18,365 nt of DNA, from assembly GCA_964369525.1 (NCBI GenBank), contig CAYJEW010000038.1:1-18365 (forward strand), in the 5' to 3' direction. Each line of letters begins with the position of its first letter. Within the stretch, counting starts at the first letter, position 1. This stretch comes from JAAYCI01 sp964369525. Its GTDB lineage: Bacteria; Bacillota; Clostridia; Oscillospirales; Ruminococcaceae. The notes beneath the pieces are model-generated. The model was not told where the DNA came from and did not search any database. It saw only the letters and a list, made by a program, of their open reading frames with translations. Below, one piece after another: positions 7,296 through 14,285 of the stretch. The position numbers and the translations under genes were made by a program.

Positions 7296-8091
7296 GAGAA
7301 ATAAAGAGCTGGACAGAATGAACGCTATGCTTGACAGCGCCTTAAGCGGCGAAGAGATAGAGCGTGTTTTTGATGAAAGCAAAGCCGCGCAAATTGAGAG
7401 TAAGCTACATAAATATCTGCTGCAAACAGGTACACACAAAGAAACCCTAGCCATGCAAAAATTACGTATAGATGAGCTGATTTCAGACATATCTCACCAA
7501 ACCAAAACCCCGCTGGCAAATATTATGCTTTACAGCGAGCTGATTTTGGAGTGCGATAGCGAGCAGGAGCGCATTAAATATGGCGCCCTGTTAAAAAGCC
7601 AAACCGAGAAGTTGAATTTTCTTGTATCGTCACTTATAAAAGCCTCAAGACTGGAAAACGGAATTATATCGGTGCAGCCGAAGCTGCAGCCTGTTTCGGC
7701 GCTGCTTGATAGCCTGCAAGAGTCTTATCCTAACATGCAGGTGTCCAGAAGCGATATCAGCTTTTGTTATGACCTTAAGTGGACAAGCGAAGCTATAGCC
7801 AACATTGTTGACAATGCAATTAAATACGAAAGTACCAACACAAAGCTTGTTGTTAAAGCGTATGATATGTTTTGCCGAATTGATATTTCCGACAACGGAA
7901 TAGGCATTTCAGAAGATGAACTGCCGAAAATTTTTGCAAGGTTTTACCGCTCAAAGGCGGTTGGCGAAAAAGATGGCGTGGGAATTGGGCTGTACCTTGC
8001 AAGAGAAATCGTTTCAAAGCAGGGTGGATATATAAAAGTGCAGTCAGAACTTGGCAAGGGCTCTACATTTTCGGTTTTTTTGCCAAGGTAG
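7288..8091 (+). CDS. Sensor histidine kinase lacking transmembrane segments
   Basis: A 267-residue kinase. HisKA dimerisation box DISHQTKTPLANIMLYSEL has the phospho-accepting H70. The ATPase domain has N-box ANIVDNAIKYES, G1 SDNGIGIS, F-box FARFYR and G2 DGVGIGLYLA, so the catalytic part is complete. The N-terminal 60 residues are charged and helical (MFKRNKELDRMN, then a Glu/Lys-rich linker) and contain no hydrophobic helix. From memory, related kinases usually start with one membrane helix just before the RxxKELDxxN-like linker. ATG 7288 overlaps the regulator stop by 8 bp. ATG 7264 is possible and adds MALAICGR, still without a helix. Neither start has a strong ribosome site. It is therefore either a cytosolic kinase that senses through a partner, perhaps the transporter, or a gene that has lost its anchor. 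Confidence 0.9.
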   Translation: MFKRNKELDRMNAMLDSALSGEEIERVFDESKAAQIESKLHKYLLQTGTHKETLAMQKLRIDELISDISHQTKTPLANIMLYSELILECDSEQERIKYGALLKSQTEKLNFLVSSLIKASRLENGIISVQPKLQPVSALLDSLQESYPNMQVSRSDISFCYDLKWTSEAIANIVDNAIKYESTNTKLVVKAYDMFCRIDISDNGIGISEDELPKIFARFYRSKAVGEKDGVGIGLYLAREIVSKQGGYIKVQSELGKGSTFSVFLPR

Positions 8092-8143
8092 GATGCGTTT
8101 TTTTGGGCATTAGCTTTGGTTTAGCATGGGCGCTGCCGTATAC

Positions 8144-8210
8144 AATCTTTCAAAACTGTAAGAATATTTTTATAACTTGAAAGATTCTTGAAAGAATTAC
8201 TTTATATAAT
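8144..8210 (+). promoter_or_regulatory. Probable response-regulator operator and promoter for the second ABC transporter
   Basis: CTTGAAAGA occurs at 8176-8184 and again at 8187-8195, exactly 11 bp apart. The exact reverse complement of the first unit (AATCTTTCAA) lies at 8144-8153. TATAAT follows at 8205-8210 with no -35 hexamer at the right distance, as in activator-dependent OmpR/PhoB-type promoters where repeats replace the -35. A second TATAAT at 8225-8230 is an alternative -10. Confidence 0.65.
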
Positions 8211-8257
8211 CTGTGTTATAGCAATATAATACAGATTTTTTAAATGGAGGAAAAGTT

Positions 8258-8941
8258 ATGACCATACTAAAAACCAGAGCCCTGAAAAAAATATATGGTG
8301 GCGGCGAGACGGCAGTTCATGCGTTAGACGGTGTAGATTTTGAGGTGCAGCGTGGTGAATTTGTTGCCATTGTGGGCACCTCCGGCAGCGGAAAATCTAC
8401 GCTTTTGCATATGCTTGGAGGGCTGGACCGCCCAACAAGTGGCAGCGTAACTGTGGATGGTAAAGAGATTTTTGCACTGAAAGATGAAGAGTTAACCATT
8501 TTTAGAAGACGAAAGATAGGCTTTGTTTTTCAAAATTATAATCTGGTACCGGTGCTGAACGTGTATGAAAACATCGTGCTACCTATTGAACTTGATGGAA
8601 ATAGGGTAGATAAAGCCTACCTTGATAATGTAATACAAACACTAGGGCTGGAAAGTAAGCTTAATAACCTGCCAAACAATCTGTCGGGCGGGCAGCAGCA
8701 ACGGGTGGCTATTGCAAGGGCTTTAGCCTCAAAGCCAGCAATTATATTGGCAGACGAGCCCACAGGAAATCTCGACAGTAAAATAAGCCTGGATGTTTTG
8801 TCGCTGCTAAAGGTGACAAGCGAAAAGTTTGCCCAAACCATTGTGATGATTACCCACAACGAGGAGGTAGCGCAGCTTGCCGATAGAATTATTCGCATAG
8901 AGGATGGCCTTATTGTGAATGGTGGTGATGTGAATGTATAA
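8258..8941 (+). CDS. ABC transporter ATP-binding protein (second exporter)
   Basis: A 227-residue ATPase of the MacB/LolD class, close to the usual 220-230 length with no extra domain. Walker A GTSGSGKST is at 40-48, Q-loop glutamine near 92, LSGGQ at 142-146, Walker B IILADE at 162-167, H-loop histidine at 200. GGAGG at 8246-8250 precedes ATG by 7 bases. It overlaps the 856-residue permease gene by 8 bp (ATGTATAA), so the two are translationally coupled and form one transporter. A 166-bp gap with a likely operator separates it from the kinase gene, suggesting an inducible promoter under the adjacent two-component system. Confidence 0.95.
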   Translation: MTILKTRALKKIYGGGETAVHALDGVDFEVQRGEFVAIVGTSGSGKSTLLHMLGGLDRPTSGSVTVDGKEIFALKDEELTIFRRRKIGFVFQNYNLVPVLNVYENIVLPIELDGNRVDKAYLDNVIQTLGLESKLNNLPNNLSGGQQQRVAIARALASKPAIILADEPTGNLDSKISLDVLSLLKVTSEKFAQTIVMITHNEEVAQLADRIIRIEDGLIVNGGDVNV

Positions 8942-11504
8942 GGTGAACAATAAAAAGGCAGTGCGCAACATTGCTTTTAAAAGCTTTTTCGCAAACAAGA
9001 CAAGGAATATTGTTGCGGTTATTGCCATAGCGCTCACAACGCTAATGTTCACATCGGTGGTTACTATCGGGCTTACCATAACCGATAGCTTGCAAATGTC
9101 GTACATGCGCCAGGTGGGAACAACGCTTCATGCCGGGTATAAGTATATGACGCAAGACTTGTTTGAAAGGCTTGAAAGTGACAATCAAGTTTCGGATATA
9201 GCATATCGAATTTTTATAGGTGGGGTTGATAATGCAGAGCTTGCGCAGATGAATGTTGAAATGAGCTATGCCACCGAAAACTATGCCAAAAGCACTTTTG
9301 CATATCCGGAAATAGGGGGCATGCCCGAGGCGAAAAATGAGGTTGTGGTTGCCGATGATATGCTTGCCGCCATGGGTGTTGCGGCTGAAATAGGCCAAGA
9401 GATAACGCTGGAATTTCGCGCAAACGGTATCAACTATGAAGATACGTTTGTTGTGTGCGGTATTTATGAATACGACCCAGTGGTTGCCGCTTTGCAGGTT
9501 ATTACATCATACGAGTACAGCGCGGATGTGGCGCCTGTATGGGTTGGCGATGATGTGCAGCACTATATAGAAAAAACATTGGAGGATAATTCCTATACGG
9601 CAGGAACAATTCTGGCAGAGTTTAATTTCCCAACCGCTTTTAATATAGCAGGACAGTTAGAGGATTTAAGCGAGAGGATGGGCTTAGACACATCTTTAGT
9701 TAATGAAGGCGTAAACTGGGCCTATGCTACATCGGAAATAGACACTGCTCTGGTGATTTCCTTCACAATACTTTTGCTTATCATCACATGTTCGGGATAT
9801 TTAATTATTTATAACATATTTTTAATTTCGGTATCGAATGATGTAAAATTTTACGGGCTGCTAAAAACAATAGGTACAACGGCAAAGCAACTTAAAAAAA
9901 ATGTAAGGATGCAAGCGCTTATGCTGTCGGTAATAGGCATTCCCATTGGGCTGATGGCAGGGTATCTTGTTGGGGCATGGCTAGTGCCAACCATAATGAG
10001 TAATAGCACATTAAACGATTTTGCTGTTAGCACAAACCCGTTGATTTTTATTGTGGCTGCGGTTTTCTCTCTTACCACAGTACAGATTTCTTGCAACAGG
10101 CCTTGCAAATTCATTGCCACACTTTCGCCTAATGAAGCGGTGCGGCATACAAATGTTAATCAAAAACATAAGCGTAACAGACAGGCAAAAAGGGTTACAA
10201 TGCTTTGGATGGCGCTTGCGAATATTGGCAGAAACAAATTAAAAACCACACTTGTGGTTATATCTCTTTCGCTGTCGGCCCTTATTTTCAGCATCACATA
10301 CACATTTGTGAACGGTCTTGACATGGACGAATATTTAAGCCGTTTTGTGGTGAGTGATTTTGTGGTAGCAAGTGCAGACATATTGAATTTTGGCACCAAC
10401 CGTACTTTAGATGCGGTTACCGATGAATTCATAGATGAAGTATCTGCGCTTGACGGAGTTTTGGAAGTAGGCAATACCTATCTTTTAAACACAACGCACG
10501 TCTTGAGTGCCTCGGCGAAAGAAAATGTCGAGCAGGCGGTGGAAAGATATAGCACCGAAAACCCTACCTATCTTGAAGATACGCTGGCATCACTTGAAGA
10601 GAATAGCATTTATGCGTTTATCTATGGGGTTTCGGAAAATATAATGGATAAAATTGTTACCGAAAGCAATGACATTTTAGCCGAAGAATACCTAACCGAA
10701 GAGCAGATGGAACTGTTCAGAACAGGGGATTATGTTTTAACAACAGGATACTATGGCGTGGCAATGCCGGACGAGATTTACTATGGCGTGGGTGAGACGG
10801 TTAGGATCGATTTTGGCAATGGAAACATACAAGAATACGAGGTGCTGGATGCCGGCATGTTGCCTTACGCACTGGATAAACGCTATAGCACCCCGCTGGA
10901 TATATATTTCATACTGCCGGAAAACGAATTTTTGGCGCAACTGCCGGGGCGAGGCGCTTTAAATGCTGTCATTAGCGCAGACGAGCAAAGCGTACCAGAA
11001 ATTGAGGAGTTTATGGCGAATTACACGCAGCATGTAAATCCGCTGCTTGATTATGAAAGTAAGGCGCTTTTTATGGCGGAGTTTGAGGAGCTGAGGAACA
11101 CATTTTTGATAAGCGGATTTACGCTTAGCTTTATCTTGGGTTTTATTGGTATTGTGAACTTTGTAAATACCATGATAACCTCCGTTTCGTCTAGAAAATT
11201 AGAGCTTGCAATGTTGCAAAGCTTAGGAATGACAACAAATCAGATGAAACAAACACTTGTGTACGAGGGGCTGCTTTATGGGGTGTGTGTACTGATGTTT
11301 TCAGCTACTGCAGGCGCGGCTATAACCTACCATATGGTTAACATGCTAAGCGCTACTATGGTAGCTTCAAGCTATAGTTTTAACATTGTGCCGCTTGTTA
11401 TTATATCAGTGATACTGGGCGTTATATCGCTTGCAACACCGCTTATTATTTATAATAATGTAAAGAGTAAATCCATTGTGGAGCGGCTGCGAGAGATAGG
11501 CTAG
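8934..11504 (+). CDS. Large ABC transporter permease with two FtsX domains
   Basis: An 856-residue membrane protein. Helix 1 is at about 26-48, followed by a first extracytoplasmic domain (about 50-270). Helices at about 271-298, 330-352 and 369-387 form the first FtsX unit with the motif KFYGLLKTIGTTAKQLK. A basic linker and a helix at about 438-460 lead to a second extracytoplasmic domain (about 461-720). Three further helices close the second FtsX unit with motif RKLELAMLQSLGMTTNQMK. This two-module layout resembles other fused FtsX permeases of Clostridia and the Vex-type transporters that accompany VncRS-like systems, and differs from BceB in having two outer domains. It needs no fusion protein here. 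The substrate is unknown; antimicrobial-peptide or signal-peptide export or defence is an inference from context. It ends just before a strong terminator. Confidence 0.93.
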   Translation: MYKVNNKKAVRNIAFKSFFANKTRNIVAVIAIALTTLMFTSVVTIGLTITDSLQMSYMRQVGTTLHAGYKYMTQDLFERLESDNQVSDIAYRIFIGGVDNAELAQMNVEMSYATENYAKSTFAYPEIGGMPEAKNEVVVADDMLAAMGVAAEIGQEITLEFRANGINYEDTFVVCGIYEYDPVVAALQVITSYEYSADVAPVWVGDDVQHYIEKTLEDNSYTAGTILAEFNFPTAFNIAGQLEDLSERMGLDTSLVNEGVNWAYATSEIDTALVISFTILLLIITCSGYLIIYNIFLISVSNDVKFYGLLKTIGTTAKQLKKNVRMQALMLSVIGIPIGLMAGYLVGAWLVPTIMSNSTLNDFAVSTNPLIFIVAAVFSLTTVQISCNRPCKFIATLSPNEAVRHTNVNQKHKRNRQAKRVTMLWMALANIGRNKLKTTLVVISLSLSALIFSITYTFVNGLDMDEYLSRFVVSDFVVASADILNFGTNRTLDAVTDEFIDEVSALDGVLEVGNTYLLNTTHVLSASAKENVEQAVERYSTENPTYLEDTLASLEENSIYAFIYGVSENIMDKIVTESNDILAEEYLTEEQMELFRTGDYVLTTGYYGVAMPDEIYYGVGETVRIDFGNGNIQEYEVLDAGMLPYALDKRYSTPLDIYFILPENEFLAQLPGRGALNAVISADEQSVPEIEEFMANYTQHVNPLLDYESKALFMAEFEELRNTFLISGFTLSFILGFIGIVNFVNTMITSVSSRKLELAMLQSLGMTTNQMKQTLVYEGLLYGVCVLMFSATAGAAITYHMVNMLSATMVASSYSFNIVPLVIISVILGVISLATPLIIYNNVKSKSIVERLREIG

Positions 11505-11514
11505 CTTTTGTAAA

Positions 11515-11558
11515 AAAACCATCCGGCTAAAGGTATTTTCTTTTGGCTGGGTGGTTTT
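11515..11558 (+). terminator. Rho-independent terminator after the large permease
   Basis: Arms of 17 bases (AAAACCATCCGGCTAAA and TTTGGCTGGGTGGTTTT) pair completely, counting three G/T wobbles, around a 10-base loop and end in TTTT, 10 bp after the stop codon. Confidence 0.88.
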
Positions 11559-11563
11559 GGTCG

Positions 11564-11593
11564 TTGAATTTTCCTTGCGGTTCGGTGTACAAT
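11564..11593 (+). promoter_or_regulatory. Candidate promoter of the Bce-type regulator/kinase operon
   Basis: TTGAAT at 11564-11569 and TACAAT at 11588-11593 are 18 bp apart. Transcription from here would give a leader of about 165 bases before the regulator ATG. The leader includes the palindrome CCGCATGCGG at 11649-11658 but no clear attenuator. Confidence 0.45.
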
Positions 11594-11765
11594 ATATGGC
11601 ATTGGAGGGCATTTATGCTTGTTTAAAGTTGTTGGTGCCAAGAACAACCCGCATGCGGCTTATTTTTGCAGCCACTCGGCAGAATAGGCTGTATGTGCCT
11701 TGCCAACCGCACTTGTTTGAGAGAAAAATACCAATAGCCTAATCATCTATCTAAAAGGATAAAAT

Positions 11766-12437
11766 ATGTATAAAATAATGATTGTAGAAGACGATGCCGG
11801 CATTGCTTCTTTAATAAAGCAGCAGCTGGAAAATTGGGAATTTGAGGTGGTATGCGCCACCGATTTTAAGGATGTGCTAACGCTTTTTGCACAGCAAAAT
11901 CCACACCTTGTTTTAATAGACATCACGCTGCCTTTTTTTAGCGGCTATCATTGGTGCGAGCAGATTCGAAAGCTTAGCTCGGTGCCGATACTATTCATAT
12001 CTTCTGCTTCTGACAACATGAACATTGTAATGGCCATAAGCCTTGGTGCCGATGATTTTGTGGCAAAACCGTTCGACATGAATGTGCTTGTAGCTAAGAT
12101 AAAAGCATTGCTTAGAAGGTCGTACGATTTTGCAGGCGAGGCAAGTATGCTACAACATAGGCAGGCTTTTTTAAATGTGACCGATTGCTCGTTAAGTTAT
12201 GGCGAGCAAAAGCTGGAGCTAACAAAAAACGAGCACAAAATGCTGCTGGTGCTGTTTCAAAACAAGCAAAAAACCGTTAGCAGAGAAAAGCTTATGGAAG
12301 CATTGTGGCAAACCGACAGCTTTGTGGACGACAACACCTTAACGGTTAATATAAATAGGCTCAGAAAGAAATTGGATTCTATCGGCCTTAGCAATTTCAT
12401 CACCACAAAAATTGGCGAGGGGTATAGTATTAAATGA
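11766..12437 (+). CDS. bceR: BceR-like OmpR-family response regulator
   Basis: A 223-residue regulator. Receiver domain: acidic E8-D9-D10, phospho-acceptor D52 in LVLIDITLPFFSGYHWCEQIR, and K101 in FVAKPFD. The stretch GYHWCEQIRKLSSVPILFISS followed by MNIVMAISLGADDF is characteristic of the BceR group. The C-terminal winged helix (ELTKNEHKMLLVLF, NTLTVNINRLRKKLD, KIGEGYSIK) is complete. AAAAGGA lies 4 bases before the ATG. It overlaps the kinase gene by ATGA. In BceRSAB systems the regulator activates the transporter genes when the kinase reports peptide antibiotics such as bacitracin. Its probable site is the dyad at 13403-13418. The exact inducer is not known; the symbol is used at family level. 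Confidence 0.93.
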   Translation: MYKIMIVEDDAGIASLIKQQLENWEFEVVCATDFKDVLTLFAQQNPHLVLIDITLPFFSGYHWCEQIRKLSSVPILFISSASDNMNIVMAISLGADDFVAKPFDMNVLVAKIKALLRRSYDFAGEASMLQHRQAFLNVTDCSLSYGEQKLELTKNEHKMLLVLFQNKQKTVSREKLMEALWQTDSFVDDNTLTVNINRLRKKLDSIGLSNFITTKIGEGYSIK

Positions 12438-13417
12438 GTTTAACTGTGGCATATCTAAAGGAAAAACGCTTTGTGGCGGCGGCAAGCTTTTGCATGTTTG
12501 CTTTTTTTGCGCTGTCGTTTTATCTATATCGTCTGCCGCTGGCGGCGGTTTTTTATCCATATGCAGTCTGCGTTGCAGCAGGTATTGTTTTAGCAGGTTT
12601 GGACTTTAGGCGATTTGTAAAAAAACATCAGCAGCTCGAACTTTTAAGGCAAAACATTGAAATTACAAATGATATATCATATACGCCTGCCACTCTGTGC
12701 GAGCAAGACTGTATAGAGATTATACAAACGCTGGTGGATCAGCGCAGGCAGATGCAACATCAATTCAATAATAAATATAACGACATGACACAGTACTACA
12801 CAGTGTGGATTCACCAGATAAAAACACCTATTGCATGCATACGGCTGTTGCTGCAAAACCAAGACAATAGTATGGCAAGAAAGCTGAATGCAGAGCTGTT
12901 TAAGATAGAGCACTATGTGCAGATGGTAATGGTGTATCTGCGTATCAAATCCGACTCCACCGACTACCTGTTTGCGCAGCATAGCTTGGATGGGCTAATA
13001 AAGCAGGCGGTTAAAAGCTTTAGCACAGAGTTTATAGAAAAGAAGATATCGCTGCAGTATATGCCAATAGAGCAGCTGGTGACAACTGATGAGAAGTGGT
13101 TTGTATTTTTGCTGGAACAGATTATCTCCAATGCCTTAAAATACACACAAGCAGGCTGCATTAAAATATATCTAACCGACGAAGGGGATTTGTGTATTGA
13201 AGATAGCGGCATGGGAATTGCCGCAGAAGATCTGCCGCGCATTTTTGAAAATGGATACACCGGTACCATCGGGCGCATAGATAAAAAATCGAGCGGCATA
13301 GGGCTTTACCTATGCCAAACAATTTGCGAAAAGCTGGATGTGGGCATATCGGCGCAGTCGGCGTTAAAGAAGGGAACCCTGATTAAGCTAAGGCTAAAGC
13401 AGCTTACAAAAATGTAA
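12434..13417 (+). CDS. bceS: BceS-like intramembrane-sensing histidine kinase
   Basis: A 327-residue kinase. Two transmembrane helices at about 14-31 and 36-56 are joined by only a few residues (RLPL), so there is no extracellular sensor domain; this is the hallmark of intramembrane-sensing kinases. A linker of about 65 residues leads to the H-box YYTVWIHQIKTPIA with H127. The ATPase domain has N-box EQIISNALKYTQ, G1 EDSGMGIA, F-box FENGYTG and G2 SSGIGLYLC, all intact. It starts inside the regulator stop (ATGA). In the BceS family the kinase cannot detect the drug itself but reads the activity of the BceAB transporter, which fits the ATPase and permease genes that follow. The stop codon lies inside the CTTACA-N4-TGTAAG dyad. 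Confidence 0.93.
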   Translation: MSLTVAYLKEKRFVAAASFCMFAFFALSFYLYRLPLAAVFYPYAVCVAAGIVLAGLDFRRFVKKHQQLELLRQNIEITNDISYTPATLCEQDCIEIIQTLVDQRRQMQHQFNNKYNDMTQYYTVWIHQIKTPIACIRLLLQNQDNSMARKLNAELFKIEHYVQMVMVYLRIKSDSTDYLFAQHSLDGLIKQAVKSFSTEFIEKKISLQYMPIEQLVTTDEKWFVFLLEQIISNALKYTQAGCIKIYLTDEGDLCIEDSGMGIAAEDLPRIFENGYTGTIGRIDKKSSGIGLYLCQTICEKLDVGISAQSALKKGTLIKLRLKQLTKM

Positions 13418-13439
13418 GAACCTATGCCGAAATGTAAGA
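13403..13439 (+). promoter_or_regulatory. Probable operator for the Bce-type regulator
   Basis: The dyad CTTACA-N4-TGTAAG at 13403-13418 is perfect and spans the kinase stop codon. A second AATGTAAGA copy at 13431-13439 is exactly 20 bp after the first. They lie about 85-120 bp before the BceA-like ATG, where a transporter promoter is expected. Dyads with TTACA/TGTAA half-sites are, from memory, found with Bce-type regulators. A matching -10 was not resolved; TATATC at 13481 is one option. Confidence 0.6.
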
Positions 13440-13523
13440 TAAATCGATGGCAAATAATCCCCTCCAACTGATATCATCATTATATCCCCAAAGTATTACA
13501 CGATGAAAAAAGGAGATATAACG

Positions 13524-14285
13524 ATGAATATTTTGCAAGTTAATGCTCTTCAAAAGGTATATGCCTCTCGCTTTGGCACAAACAAGGTGGAGGCGCTAAA
13601 AAATGTTAATTTTACGGTGCAGCAGGGCGAATATATGGCCATTATGGGCGAGTCAGGCTCCGGCAAAACAACACTATTAAATATTTTGGCGGGGCTGGAT
13701 AGGCCAACAAGCGGAACTGTTTTGCTTGAGGCAAATGATATCACCAAGATAAACGATGTACACATGTCTACATTTAGGCGGGAAAACCTAGGGTTTGTGT
13801 TTCAAGATTTCAACCTGCTGGATACATTCAACTTAAAAGACAACATCTTCTTGCCCATGGTGTTGTCGGGAAAATCGCACGCAGAGATGGCGCATCGTTT
13901 GGCCCCCATTGCGCAAGAGCTGGGCATAACCGAGCTACTGGAAAAATATCCATACGAAGTTTCCGGCGGCCAAAAACAGCGCGCTGCCATTGCAAGGGCG
14001 CTTATTACCTACCCAAGGCTTATTTTGGCAGACGAGCCCACCGGCGCACTAGACTCAAAAGCATCGGATGAGCTTTTGCGCCTTTTATCGGGCATCAACA
14101 AAAAAGGGCAAACTATTTTAATGGTTACCCATTCCGCTAAAGCAGCAAGCAATGCAAACTGTGTGCTGTTTATTAAAGACGGTGAAGTGTTTCATCAAAT
14201 TTATCGGGGAGACGCAAGCAATGAGCAGCTACACCAAAAAATAACCGATACACTCACTCTGCTTTCAAGAGGGGGTGCGAGTTAA
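13524..14285 (+). CDS. bceA: BceA-like peptide-antibiotic transporter ATPase
   Basis: A 253-residue ATPase, the usual BceA length. Walker A GESGSGKTT at 42-50, Q-loop glutamine near 94, signature VSGGQ at 146-150, Walker B LILADE at 166-171 and H-loop histidine at 203 are all present. The start is ATG 13524, with AAGGAGATA ideally placed; ATG 13503 would put that site inside the gene. The stop overlaps the permease ATG by one base (TAATG), so the products form one complex. In the family this pair frees lipid II-cycle intermediates from bacitracin-like or lantibiotic-like peptides and also drives signalling through the kinase. The drug recognised here is set by the permease and is unknown. Confidence 0.95.
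   Translation: MNILQVNALQKVYASRFGTNKVEALKNVNFTVQQGEYMAIMGESGSGKTTLLNILAGLDRPTSGTVLLEANDITKINDVHMSTFRRENLGFVFQDFNLLDTFNLKDNIFLPMVLSGKSHAEMAHRLAPIAQELGITELLEKYPYEVSGGQKQRAAIARALITYPRLILADEPTGALDSKASDELLRLLSGINKKGQTILMVTHSAKAASNANCVLFIKDGEVFHQIYRGDASNEQLHQKITDTLTLLSRGGAS

Noticed and set aside
11551..11742. A 63-codon open frame between the large permease and the BceR-like gene
   Set aside because: It begins inside the terminator hairpin with GTG and no ribosome site; internal ATGs also lack one. Composition is not protein-like and no family is recognisable.
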